A stretch of DNA of 64,000 nt, taken from assembly GCA_019057775.1 (NCBI GenBank), contig JAHLWT010000307.1:1-64000 (forward strand), read 5' to 3'. Position numbers and translations under genes: made by a program. Every line of letters starts with the position of its first letter. Position 1 is the stretch's first letter. The stretch is from Promethearchaeota archaeon. Its GTDB lineage: Archaea > Asgardarchaeota > Lokiarchaeia > Sigynarchaeales > SOKP01. Shown here piece by piece: positions 1 to 8,461 of this stretch. A model generated the notes under the pieces. The model was not told where the DNA came from, ran no database searches, and saw only the letters and a program-made list of their open reading frames with translations.

Positions 1-27
1 CTGGTTATTTGAAGTTTTTTCATGAAT

Positions 28-843
28 TTAAAAGCAGAAAAAAGCTTCTTGAAAGAGTGTAATATCCAGGTGATATGAAAGGAGAAGTCGTGAGGATGCC
101 AAATTATTTATTTCGCTATAAATAGTTGAGTTTAATTGAATAGATGGGAACCTGTCATTACCAATATTTTCCTGAAAATTTGTAATGAGCCGTTTAGTTA
201 AATATTCATTCTCACGAAAGAAAAAAGTCTTTAATAAATCTAATAAAGATATCTCAGTTCCATCAATGAAACGATATATTAATGATTTTCTATATAATTC
301 ATGAAAAATTAAAAAAAATCTTGGACAAAGACCATAATTCTTTAATCTTATTTTTTTTAATAGTAAATCGTTTATAGAGCTATTAATATCAATATTATTA
401 AATTCATGAGAATCTATTCCATGTTGTCTTATTTTTCTCTTTATTTTTTTTTCTTCTCTATCATCTACTAATCCCAAATTATCGAAACTATCTATTTGAT
501 TAAAATGTAGATTTATGAAAAATGCAGATAATTGTTCAATTCCATAAAACATTAATAACGGTTTATTTAAATAAATTACATGTTCTACATTTTCTAAATA
601 ACTAAATCCAGATTTACCGTAATAAGAAATTATTTTACTATATTTTTTTAAATCGTTAGAATTATTATATTTTATTTTTGTATAATCTAATTGATTTGAA
701 ATCTTCGAAAAATATTCCTTAAATTCATCATCTTTAGATGGAAAGAATTTTCTTTTATTTGAGTTTTCTTGAGTTTTAATAAGATGTTTTAAATAATTAT
801 TTATCGTACTTACAGAAAAATAAATTTTATAATCCTCGTCCAT
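28..843 (-). CDS. YaaC-like hypothetical protein
   Basis: The 271-aa product has no catalytic motif that I recognise. Residues 96-114 (LLMFYGIEQLSAFFINLHF) followed about 30 residues later by a His-Gly pair resemble the central region of the YaaC-like family, whose biochemical role is unknown. The rest is rich in Lys, Asn and Ile, with no signal peptide and no clear membrane helix. It starts at an ATG and ends just inside the window edge, so it is complete. Its neighbours are unknown or broken genes, so context gives no function. The family assignment is an inference from the pattern only; it could be an unrelated orphan. Confidence 0.5.
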   Translation of the reverse strand: MDEDYKIYFSVSTINNYLKHLIKTQENSNKRKFFPSKDDEFKEYFSKISNQLDYTKIKYNNSNDLKKYSKIISYYGKSGFSYLENVEHVIYLNKPLLMFYGIEQLSAFFINLHFNQIDSFDNLGLVDDREEKKIKRKIRQHGIDSHEFNNIDINSSINDLLLKKIRLKNYGLCPRFFLIFHELYRKSLIYRFIDGTEISLLDLLKTFFFRENEYLTKRLITNFQENIGNDRFPSIQLNSTIYSEINNLASSRLLLSYHLDITLFQEAFFCF

Positions 844-1132
844 TAATTCACTATTATCCTTAATTTTAAATCACTGTCTTTATTTTTGAGATTTTTTTAT
901 TCATAAGCAAGTAAACTATATGATTTCAAATAATTATACAAAATCTTTTTCTTCTAATTTTTAAGAAATTTATAAATTATTAAAATTATATTATGGCTTT
1001 GTTAACATCTCATTAAATCCTATAAATTTACTTACATCATAATATTTGCCATGTATAATTTATCTAAAGATGAGTCTGAGACCATGATGATGGTGAGATA
1101 GATTTTTATTTTACAAAATAGTAGTCATATAT

Positions 1133-1654
1133 ATGCCAAGTTCGTTTATAGCAACTTCTTTTATTTTTAAGGATCTCAAAACCTTTGAAAATTTGGATGC
1201 TGTTAATTCAGTTGTAAATTCTATATGCAATGAAAATTTAAAGGATAGCGGTGGCAACCTAAACGTTTCAAGATTTATAAACCCTGTTTCTGAAATAATT
1301 GAAAGCATTAATCAAAAATTTCTCATCATAAAGATTGGTTATAAGATAATATCTTCATCTAATACTCTGCAAGAGGATTTTGATAAATTTTCATTAATAA
1401 CACACGGGATAATAGTTTGGGCTTTTCAATCTCGGGTACCTCAAACAATTTCTTGCAGTTATACATATTTCGGCTATTGCAATGATAATTCGTTTGTACA
1501 AGAAAAATTAACAGAGAAATTAACTACAATCCTAGGATCCCCTCCAAAAGATGTATATTGGTGGTATGATCCTCTAGGTGCGGTTATAGAACCTGATTTT
1601 ATTTATAAAATATTTCCTAAGAAAAAAGTTACTTTGAGTTGGAAAAGAACTTAA
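1133..1654 (+). CDS. hypothetical protein, 173 aa
   Basis: The product is not recognised. It has alternating hydrophobic and polar stretches typical of a small alpha/beta cytoplasmic protein, for example FLIIKIGYKII near residue 63 and HGIIVWAF near residue 90. A tryptophan/tyrosine-rich turn (VYWWYDPLG) lies near residue 140. No membrane helix, Cys cluster or nucleotide-binding motif is visible. It is a single gene with 289 bp of AT-rich non-coding DNA upstream. The opposite-strand frame over its start is a shadow. Codon use is like that of the surrounding genes, so it is probably real. Confidence 0.55.
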   Translation: MPSSFIATSFIFKDLKTFENLDAVNSVVNSICNENLKDSGGNLNVSRFINPVSEIIESINQKFLIIKIGYKIISSSNTLQEDFDKFSLITHGIIVWAFQSRVPQTISCSYTYFGYCNDNSFVQEKLTEKLTTILGSPPKDVYWWYDPLGAVIEPDFIYKIFPKKKVTLSWKRT

Positions 1655-1811
1655 AAAGAAGGTTGATAGTCCCATTTGTTGTAAAAGTAGTATTCTTTAA
1701 TCCATTATCAAGAGTTTCCATTCATAAGCTTTTCGCCAAAGACTTATGTAGATTTTTATTTATAAAGGACAGATTTATATTAAGATTATATATTTAAGTA
1801 ACTGGCAAAAA

Positions 1812-1990
1812 TTATCATAGAATGCAATTATGATAAACCCAAATTTCAATTTAAAAAATGGTCCCTACATACACCCTGGATTTTTGTCTTTTGGGAGTGT
1901 AAGTGATTACGCTCTGATTTCGCCCTCCTTCCCCTATTATATTTTGACGCTTGTTTGCGTCTTGTAGAGTAGGGATCACCCTTTCTTTTA
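1812..1990 (+). ncRNA. Structured GC-enriched element, possible small RNA
   Basis: Four hairpins or helices crowd into a locally GC-rich stretch in AT-rich DNA. TTATCATA (1812-1819) pairs with TATGATAA (1829-1836). GGTCCCTAC (1860-1868) pairs with GTAGGGATC (1969-1977) as a 9-bp closing helix with one G-U. GAGTGTAA (1895-1902) pairs with TTACGCTC (1907-1914) around a GTGA tetraloop of GNRA type. GACGC (1946-1950) pairs with GCGTC (1957-1961). A TATA-like ATTATATATTTAAG lies at 1785-1798 and a pyrimidine-rich tract follows from 1978. No tRNA, 5S, SRP or RNase P consensus is present. The strand is inferred from the TATA and T-rich tract; a mobile-element remnant with terminal inverted repeats is the main alternative. 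Confidence 0.35.
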
Positions 1991-2065
1991 ATTATTTAAT
2001 TTTCTTAATATGAAATTTTCTACTCTCATGAACCTTAAATTATCTTGATAACAAGCATTTGCCTA

Positions 2066-2314
2066 ATGAATAGTAATAATCCTAAACATGTAGAAGCAAG
2101 AAAAATGATGGTTCAGAGTGCAATTGATGAGATCATTAAAGTTCAGAATTTTAGCAACTTTTACCAACGATCTTTCTATCAGATTGCCAAATTCGGTCTC
2201 CAATTAAAAGCGAGAGAAGAAAAGTTATTTGCTTCTGATAACTGGTCGGATCCACAATGTAAGGATGAGTTAATAGAAAGCATTAGGAAATTTTTAGAAA
2301 AACATTTAAAATAA
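2066..2314 (+). CDS. small helical protein, 82 aa
   Basis: The product is not recognised. From the ATG at 2066 it is 82 aa of amphipathic, charged sequence that looks entirely alpha-helical, with two likely long helices (residues about 7-45 and 60-82). There are no Cys pairs, membrane helices or nucleotide motifs. An in-frame TTG at 2045 would add seven residues, but the ATG is the simpler start. It lies directly after the structured element at 1812-1990, so the element could be its leader, although nothing shows that they are linked. Confidence 0.5.
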   Translation: MNSNNPKHVEARKMMVQSAIDEIIKVQNFSNFYQRSFYQIAKFGLQLKAREEKLFASDNWSDPQCKDELIESIRKFLEKHLK

Positions 2315-2499
2315 TTAAGTATTACTTTAACCCTTAAAATCGCCGAACAAATTCATTCTTGATATGCTTTTTTTTTCATTTTCCTTCACTCTACTTGTCA
2401 GACCATTCATTTATTTTTCTATATTTTGAGGGGTCGACTCTAAGTTTCATATTTTAATATTTCATCTAATGCGCTACACCCACACACACGTGAGGATAA

Positions 2500-2950
2500 T
2501 CAATAATTCGTCTTATATTCAACATTATTTTTTACTCCATCCGCATGAAAAACTTGAGTTCTTAATTCTTCTTTACCTATTCCATTAATGTATATCTTTA
2601 TAATACAATTGATGAACTGTTTGAATATCTGGAAAGATTTCATTTAATTGTGTGATATAAAGACCAATAATTTTTTTAGGAGGGCACCACGGCGGGAGAC
2701 ACCAATTTTTATAAAAATCTAATGATGATTGAACTTCTTTATGGATAGTGGAGTTTTCTCTAATTCTGTCGATTAAATAATCGACAACTTTTACTAGATG
2801 AATATCATCTTTATAACGATTAATTAATGTGGCTTAATTTTGAGTTCTTCTGTTACTTACACTAATTTCAAAATCAAGATCAGGATTATGCAACCTAACA
2901 TATTTCCAATTTCCTTCTCTTTTTCTAATTTCTCCATTAGATGCTTCCAT
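2500..2950 (-). pseudogene. Decayed gene with in-frame stop and frameshift
   Basis: On the minus strand an ATG at 2950 opens a good-looking coding frame of 38 codons, interrupted by TAA at 2834-2836. The same frame continues for about 80 more codons (it reads NRYKDDIHLVKVVDYLIDRI, then WCLPPWCPPKKIIGLYI) to a TAA at 2585-2587. A neighbouring frame then continues the coding sense (KIYINGIGKEELRTQVFHAD) to TGA at 2500-2502. The pieces together would encode about 150 aa. One nonsense mutation plus one frameshift near 2590-2640 mark a recently inactivated gene. The family is not recognised. The plus-strand frame at 2840-3037 is its antisense shadow. Confidence 0.6.
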
Positions 2951-3053
2951 ACTTTATTTTATCATTACGTTAGATTACTATTATGTCAAAAATTATTTAA
3001 TGCTATTGAAACCTTAAATAAATTTATGCTGTTTTGATAGGATTCGGTCACAA

Positions 3054-4121
3054 TTATTCCTCATTTCTTAAAATTTTGTGAAAATCTAATAAGTATGAAT
3101 CGTCAGATTTTGAAATAAAATCTTCAAAAATATCTTTTACAGAAACCAGTATCTTATTTATAACTTGTTTTGGTTGATTAAAAAATTCTAAATAATTATT
3201 AAATATGACGAGATAAAACGTAATTAAGAAAATTAAAACCTTATAAAACTCTTTAATAAAATCTTCTAAACTTAAGACAATCTTCACTCTTCGATCAATT
3301 AGAATAATTTTTTTATTTTCAATTTTATGTTCCTTGGTAAAATATATGTTTTGATGAAAAATTGAATTACGATAGTTAGCCAATAAATAGTCTGCATTTA
3401 ACAGTTTTAATGTAGATCCGATAGATACATTCTTTTCATCCAAATTATTATAGGTGTTTCCTATAGAAATATTTTTTAATTTTAAAAGGAGTAATAGTGC
3501 GTTTTTTAGAGGTCCTTCGATAACCTGAGCATACTTAAGTGTCCAATCACTTAAATATTTCTTGTATTCAATTTCATCTTTATTACCCAGAACTTCTTCA
3601 AATTCTCTTTTTTCGTGAAAAATTAAAATGCTTCCGATTATTGAAAATAAGTCTATTTCTTTAAAGATATTTGCAGAAAATGTGGTAGTTAATTCTTTTA
3701 ACTTGATACTATTGTGCTTACTAATACTTTTTAAAAATTGGGTGAACGATTTGTAAAGAGCCTTATCAATACCAGGAAAATTCAAAAAAATTTCCTCGAA
3801 ATTATCAAAGAAGATTTCTATTATATTCAAAATTGATTCTATAACAGTTTCGTCCTGTAAAAAACTTTTTAGAATTTCATGTACAAGTTTACTTGCTTCT
3901 AACTCTGAATTCACTTTATTAAGTTTTTCTAATTTAACAACTAGCTGGGGATCATTTTTCAACTTAGTAAATTTGTTTTTTAATATATTATAAGTTGGTT
4001 CAAACAATTCCATAATTTCTTTAAGATTTGGTTCCAAATTTTCAAAAATTTTATCATTTTTGAAAAAGATATTGATTAATCTTGATATATTTAAAGCCAT
4101 TAGTTGTAAAATACTTGCCAA
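3054..4121 (-). CDS. HEPN-like protein, 355 aa
   Basis: The protein is almost wholly helical and rich in Lys, Leu and Ile. Residues 251-256 read RNSIFH, an R-x4-H motif at the start of a helix after a Leu-rich helix (LNADYLLANY). That arrangement is the hallmark of HEPN domains, many of which are RNases in defence and toxin systems. Aromatic-rich hydrophobic stretches near residues 285-310 could be core helices or a membrane segment. The TTG start at 4119-4121 has an AAGGAT ribosome-binding site five bases upstream; the ATG at 4098-4100 has none. No nucleotidyltransferase (MNT) partner is adjacent. The HEPN call rests on the motif and helical context only. Confidence 0.55.
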   Translation of the reverse strand: MASILQLMALNISRLINIFFKNDKIFENLEPNLKEIMELFEPTYNILKNKFTKLKNDPQLVVKLEKLNKVNSELEASKLVHEILKSFLQDETVIESILNIIEIFFDNFEEIFLNFPGIDKALYKSFTQFLKSISKHNSIKLKELTTTFSANIFKEIDLFSIIGSILIFHEKREFEEVLGNKDEIEYKKYLSDWTLKYAQVIEGPLKNALLLLLKLKNISIGNTYNNLDEKNVSIGSTLKLLNADYLLANYRNSIFHQNIYFTKEHKIENKKIILIDRRVKIVLSLEDFIKEFYKVLIFLITFYLVIFNNYLEFFNQPKQVINKILVSVKDIFEDFISKSDDSYLLDFHKILRNEE

Positions 4122-4261
4122 TTTTTATCCTTAATAAAAATTAAATTATTTGATTATTTTACTTTTATGGTAAAATCAATCAAGTAGCTAAAAAATCAGC
4201 CATTTATAGTAATAAGATTACAAAGTTGCTCTTGTATTTAATTATCTTATTTGAACGCTGA

Positions 4262-4673
4262 ATTGCTTTTCCGCATGTTCTTATCGAGAACTCAAATTTA
4301 GGGCTCATATCATGGTTGTATAATAACCTCTTAGGAAGACAGAAATATTTTGAAAGTGTTTTGATTTGGCTAGACAAATGTATTGACCAAGATCGTAATG
4401 GGATCGATGATTTCTCTGGAGAACCTGCTTTGAGTTTTGGAAATAGCACAGATCTATATTTCAATACGTGTTTAATGATTAAATTTGAAGTACTGGATAT
4501 TCAGAAGACTTAATCTTCAAAGCAAGCAGTGTACAATACGGGAAATGAATACTTTCCTAAAAAATTACTAAAAAATCGAAATTAAAAAATATTTTGATGT
4601 ATTCGATGAGAATATAACTTACAATTTCGTGTATAGTAATTGCTTGTCGAATCAAATTACGGACACTTTCTAA
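4262..4673 (+). pseudogene. Remnant of an (alpha/alpha)6-barrel glycosidase
   Basis: An open stretch from 4262 to TAA 4511-4513 lacks a proper start and reads WLDKCIDQDRNGIDDFSGEP followed by FGNSTDLYFNTCLM. This matches the W-x-D-x-x-x-D-x-D-x-N-G pattern of trehalase/GH116-like six-hairpin glycosidases. A second piece in a different frame, 4587-4673, reads KYFDVFDENITYNFVYSNCL and resembles the later segment of the same fold. The N-terminal part and most of the C-terminal part are missing. Frameshifts and missing ends show a dead gene. The fold assignment is an inference from the motif; the exact GH family cannot be fixed. Confidence 0.45.
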
Positions 4674-4831
4674 ATAGAAGAGTTTGAACGGATTTCAAAT
4701 GATTTACTCATTATTTAGACAAATTTCAACTTCAAACAACAAATAAAAATAAAAAAGGTGAATAGCTCATGGAATATGTTGGAATAATATAATTAAAAGC
4801 CTACTTTCTTTGAATACCTTAATTATGAAAA

Positions 4832-7162
4832 TTATGAATCATTCTTATATTCATATCTGCTAATTTTGTAAATTTGTTGAGCAATTTTTTTACCTATGTT
4901 CTCAACTTTAGTTAAATCTGGAATATCTGCTTGGAAAATGTTTTGCAGTGTTTTTAATTCTTTAAGTAGATTTTTTGCACGGTGAGCATTAACACCAGGA
5001 ATTCCGGCAATAACATATTCTAACAAGTGAGATGTCTCTACTGGAGCTTTATCAAATCTTAACTTTAATGAAGATTTCGAAACAACTTGTTCTTTTTTTG
5101 CCAATTGGTATAAGAATTCTGCAGTCTCGGTAGTATTTTTAGTTTTATAAATAGAAACCCCCAAATTAATAATGATTGACGTTACTGCCCCATACAAAGC
5201 ATTTTTGCTAATATTTGAATCCATAAAAGGGTCTCCTTCTAAAATTAAAATAGGCCTTAAAAATTTTTCTTTAAGTTTACTTAATTCTGAAAATAACCTT
5301 CCATCTATGATAGAATCATTAAAATCCTTTGCCGATTTTCGCTCAATCCCTACTCTCTCTGATATAATATAATCAGCAACAACTAACTGCTCAAGTTTAA
5401 GATTGAGTCCCATTAAAGAAAGAATCCTAACAACAGAAGAGGCCGTCTCTCGATGATCACATATAATCTCAAAGTTCTCAGCTCCCTTAATAATTTTAAT
5501 AGATTTTTGCTCAATTTTATTTTCTTCTGTCGATTCACTAGAATCATCTATCTCAGGTAATATAAAACTTTTTAAATCCGATTGGCTTGATTTAGTTAGA
5601 GATTCAGAATTTTTAATCTTCTCTAAACTTGATTTCATATTTTTCTCTTTTACTCTTTCAGCCCAATAATAACCCTCATCTCTAGTCCCTTCCGCCATCA
5701 AAATATACACTTTCCCTTCTTTTTTTCTACCTGTTCGACCTCTACGTTGAATAGTGCGAATTGCACTAGGTACAACATCATAAAAAACTACTAAATCACA
5801 TTCTTCTATATCTAAACCTTCTTCCGCTACACTCGTCCCTATCAATGTGTTATAAATTCCTTCTTTAAAATCTTTTAACAGCTGGATCTGCTCTTTTTGA
5901 GTTAATCCTTTATCAGATCCTCTTGTTGCTTGACCCACGAACTTATGTACTTTAACTATTTCATGGTCTTTAAAATATCTTACTATATTATTGACAGAAT
6001 CTCTAAAATGACAAAACACCAGTATTCTTGAAAGTGGATTCTTGCTTATTTGATCTGTTAGAAGTTCTTTTAATTTATTAATTTTAGGGTGAACTATTCC
6101 TTTTGATATTAATCCTAACGTTAGCTTTTTAACCTGTTTAATGTCATTATCATGAAATAATTCTTTTAGGGATTTATTAGCGGTGTTATTTTTAATTTTC
6201 TCATCATTTTTCTTAAAATAGCTATTTAGAGTGTTAATTCCCTGGGTTTCTATTAACTCAACCATATGAGATAAACGTATAGCATTGGCTGCTAACTTCT
6301 TAGCGTAAAACATCTGGGCTTTTTCATCAGTATTTCTTGCACCAGAAATCCTACTGTTTATTTTCTTGTCTACTTTTAATAATTCTTTTCGAGTTATTTT
6401 CATTAAATCAAAGGACTGAAGAAGATCATTCTCTTTGAGGAATTTATAACATTGTTTTAATTTCTCCTCTAAAATTTTTTTGATGTCTAAAAACTCGACT
6501 GGAAGCTTAATTTTTATCCATTCCTTGTCAACATTTTGAACATACGGTTTCACATCTGAATCTTTTTCTGTTCTGATTTCTAAATGATCTATCATTAAAT
6601 TTTGTTTAATTTCAGTGATTTTTTCTACAGAAGATCCAGGACTTGCTGTTAAACCTAATATTTGTGAGGATTTTGAAGAAGAGATATATTTTTTTGCGAT
6701 AAAACAATAGGCATATTCTCCTACAGCTCTGTGGCATTCGTCAAAAATTATTAATGATACGTCTTTTACAGAATATAATTCTGAAATTAAATCATTTTGG
6801 AGAACTTGTGGAGTCATAAAAGCTACTTTGATATTTTTCCATATCTCTTTTCTTTTCTCAGGGGCAACAACTCCGGTAAGGGTTTTTAATGATTCCGTCG
6901 GAAGGATTGTTAAATCTAAAAATGACTTATAATGTTGTTCTACTAGTGGTTTCGTTGGTGCTAAGAAGATTACTTTAGAACCCAGAATTTCTGATAATCT
7001 TTGTACAGCTAGCATCAATGCAATAATAGTTTTCCCTAAACCAGTAGGGATAACGACTAAGCAGTTACAATTTAAACAATTAATAAATATTTTTTCTTGG
7101 TATTCACGCCGAGAAATTATATTTTTTTTGATTAAAGGATGAGATATAAATTCATCTTTTAT
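4832..7162 (-). CDS. hef: Hef/FANCM-type helicase-nuclease
   Basis: An SF2 helicase fused to an ERCC4-type nuclease and a helix-hairpin-helix tail, the layout of archaeal Hef, which processes stalled forks and branched DNA. Visible motifs are Walker A PTGLGKT, motif Ia LAPTKPLV, DECH box (FDECHRA), motif VI QRRGRTGR, the nuclease signature GVERKSAKDF and HhH repeats near the C-terminus (IPGVNAHRA, VENIGKK). The first ordinary start (TTG/ATG near 7018) would lose Walker A. The open frame continues upstream with conserved-looking sequence (HPLIKKNIISRREYQEKIF) to a TAA at 7169-7171, and contains no ATG, GTG or TTG there. The likely start is a rare codon such as ATA at 7160-7162, preceded by GGTGAT. 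Confidence 0.9.
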   Translation of the reverse strand: MKDEFISHPLIKKNIISRREYQEKIFINCLNCNCLVVIPTGLGKTIIALMLAVQRLSEILGSKVIFLAPTKPLVEQHYKSFLDLTILPTESLKTLTGVVAPEKRKEIWKNIKVAFMTPQVLQNDLISELYSVKDVSLIIFDECHRAVGEYAYCFIAKKYISSSKSSQILGLTASPGSSVEKITEIKQNLMIDHLEIRTEKDSDVKPYVQNVDKEWIKIKLPVEFLDIKKILEEKLKQCYKFLKENDLLQSFDLMKITRKELLKVDKKINSRISGARNTDEKAQMFYAKKLAANAIRLSHMVELIETQGINTLNSYFKKNDEKIKNNTANKSLKELFHDNDIKQVKKLTLGLISKGIVHPKINKLKELLTDQISKNPLSRILVFCHFRDSVNNIVRYFKDHEIVKVHKFVGQATRGSDKGLTQKEQIQLLKDFKEGIYNTLIGTSVAEEGLDIEECDLVVFYDVVPSAIRTIQRRGRTGRKKEGKVYILMAEGTRDEGYYWAERVKEKNMKSSLEKIKNSESLTKSSQSDLKSFILPEIDDSSESTEENKIEQKSIKIIKGAENFEIICDHRETASSVVRILSLMGLNLKLEQLVVADYIISERVGIERKSAKDFNDSIIDGRLFSELSKLKEKFLRPILILEGDPFMDSNISKNALYGAVTSIIINLGVSIYKTKNTTETAEFLYQLAKKEQVVSKSSLKLRFDKAPVETSHLLEYVIAGIPGVNAHRAKNLLKELKTLQNIFQADIPDLTKVENIGKKIAQQIYKISRYEYKNDS

Positions 7163-7322
7163 TGAGACTTAAATCACCAGAAAGATTATTACATTCTAAC
7201 TTTTGATAATAAAATTTATTTGATAATATTTAAAATTACAGAGTATAATAGATCTTTAAAATATACCTAAATTCTTAAATCGTTTTACTAGTATTTTAAT
7301 AATTGAACTTTAACCCAATATG

Positions 7323-7338
7323 CAAAGTAATATTTATT
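7323..7338 (+). promoter_or_regulatory. Putative BRE/TATA box of tRNA-Val
   Basis: The sequence reads CAAAGTAA followed by TATTTATT, ending about 30 bases before the tRNA 5' end. That spacing and composition suit an archaeal BRE plus TATA element. The call is by pattern only, in AT-rich DNA where chance matches are common. Confidence 0.3.
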
Positions 7339-7368
7339 TCATATTACTCATTAATCCTTCATAAAATT

Positions 7369-7465
7369 GGGCCAATGATCTAGTGGTATAATATAAGAAA
7401 AAATATATGCCAAAGATGCCCGCTTCACATGCGGGAAATCGGGAGTTCAATTCTCCCTTGGCCCA
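7369..7465 (+). tRNA. tRNA-Val (CAC) with D-loop insertion
   Basis: The acceptor stem GGGCCAA (7369-7375) pairs with TTGGCCC (7458-7464), followed by discriminator A. The anticodon stem CCCGC/GCGGG encloses the loop TTCACAT with anticodon CAC (7426-7428). The T-arm is GGGAG-TTCAATT-CTCCC (7441-7457). The D-stem ATCT (7378-7381) pairs with AGAT (7414-7417), but the loop between is 32 nt. It begins with the normal AGTGGTATA and continues with about 23 extra bases (7391-7413) that can form a small ATATA/TATAT hairpin. This is probably a short non-canonical intron in the D-arm. CCA is not encoded. Confidence 0.9.
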
Positions 7466-7621
7466 TTTGAAAAGAACTCTCAAGAACAGCGAACATTCAA
7501 GATTCTAGTATTAAAACCCTTTCATGTATTTACTCATTCTACATAAAAATCGAAAAAGTTATATGATATTATACATTTTTAGAACCTAATTAACCTATTT
7601 CTTATTAAAAAAATTAAAAGA

Positions 7622-7924
7622 ATGTCTTCTTTCTTAGAATCTCGAGAATTACGGCGCCAATATAAAAAAGTGAGAAAATATGTTAAAATTGGATCAATTT
7701 TCTTGACTAGATATGAAAAAGCACGTATTCTAGGTGCAAGAGCCTTACAAATAAGCTACGGAGCACCAATACTTTGTGATAAACCCAAAGATATAATAGA
7801 TCCAATAAAAATCGCTCAGGTAGAATTAAAGGCTAAAATCTTACCGTTAACTATCAGACGTGAAAACCCTAATGGGGAGTACCAAGATATTTCTATAAAT
7901 GAATTAATCCTTAAAAAAGATTAA
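7622..7924 (+). CDS. rpoK: RNA polymerase subunit K (Rpb6/omega homologue)
   Basis: The 100-aa protein carries the Rpb6/RpoK core [20 protein letters not shown] at residues about 28-47. This segment clamps the C-terminal tail of the largest polymerase subunit during assembly. The remaining C-terminal half ([20 protein letters not shown]) also fits the family. Length is somewhat above the usual 60-90 aa because of an N-terminal basic extension. In many archaea rpoK lies after rps9 and rpoN in a ribosomal-protein operon. Here it stands alone just downstream of tRNA-Val, about 54 kb from rps9. Confidence 0.93.
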   Translation: MSSFLESRELRRQYKKVRKYVKIGSIFLTRYEKARILGARALQISYGAPILCDKPKDIIDPIKIAQVELKAKILPLTIRRENPNGEYQDISINELILKKD

Positions 7925-7996
7925 AATATTAATAGATACTTACTAATCATAAGTTTTAATTCAAATTCATTAAATATCCCATTATATCTACAATTC

Positions 7997-8416
7997 TTAT
8001 TGAATACGATATTTTCCTCTTTCAGTAAGCATATACACATTCTTTTCGCCAACTTTTTCAGTTTGTAAGTGACCCTTTGAAATTAAGCTACTTAAAATTT
8101 TTTCTAATTCTGCTTTTTTAAAACCAGGTATTCCCAAGGGTATCCTCGACTGGTTTGCAATTATAGCGATTCTCTCTAAAAATAATCGCTTACTTATGAA
8201 TGATTCAAGAATTGTAATTTCATCATTTGAAAGCCGTTCAAACTGATCGTGCTCTAAATAACGCTCCTTAAGAGTTTGAGCAAGATCTCTTGTTTCTCGA
8301 CTTATTTCTTGTTTTTTCACTTCAACATGTTTCAATTTAACTAAATCTTTTGCTACTTGGTGCTTTTTGCTCAATTCTTCATCTTTTTTACTGGAAGGAT
8401 CTTTTTCATTTTCCAT
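7997..8416 (-). CDS. winged-helix domain protein, 139 aa
   Basis: From the ATG at 8416 (MENEKDPSSK) the protein has a highly charged N-terminal coiled region (residues 1-60) and a C-terminal winged-helix-like domain. The latter has helices around LSNDEITILESFISKRLFLE and a recognition-helix region GFKKAELEKILSSLISKGHL, then a short wing ending YMLTERGKYRI. A longer in-frame start at 8512 would overlap the divergent GNAT gene and encode an unlikely hydrophobic leader, so it is not used. It may act as a transcription factor or as a protein-interaction domain; the target is unknown. Confidence 0.7.
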   Translation of the reverse strand: MENEKDPSSKKDEELSKKHQVAKDLVKLKHVEVKKQEISRETRDLAQTLKERYLEHDQFERLSNDEITILESFISKRLFLERIAIIANQSRIPLGIPGFKKAELEKILSSLISKGHLQTEKVGEKNVYMLTERGKYRIQ

Positions 8417-8461
8417 AATAATACCATAAGCAATATAATTATAAAAGTTTATATTTAAGTA

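Noticed and set aside
1860..1977. The structured element as tRNA, 5S rRNA or SRP RNA
   Set aside because: No T-loop consensus, no 5S loops and no SRP helix 8 motif are present on either strand.
2834..2836. In-frame TAA as a recoded codon
   Set aside because: Only TAG and TGA are known to be recoded in this way in archaea, and a second defect (frameshift) lies downstream, so gene decay explains it.
2840..3037. Plus-strand open frame of 65 codons
   Set aside because: It is antisense to the better coding signal of the decayed minus-strand gene at 2500-2950.
4204..4464. Minus-strand open frame of 86 codons
   Set aside because: It is the antisense shadow of the glycosidase remnant, whose motif (DQDRNG) is on the plus strand.
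7400..7415. 16-base match between the tRNA-Val insertion and 10733-10748
   Set aside because: Exact matches of this length are expected by chance several times in 64 kb of such AT-rich DNA, and there is no tRNA-like structure at the second site.
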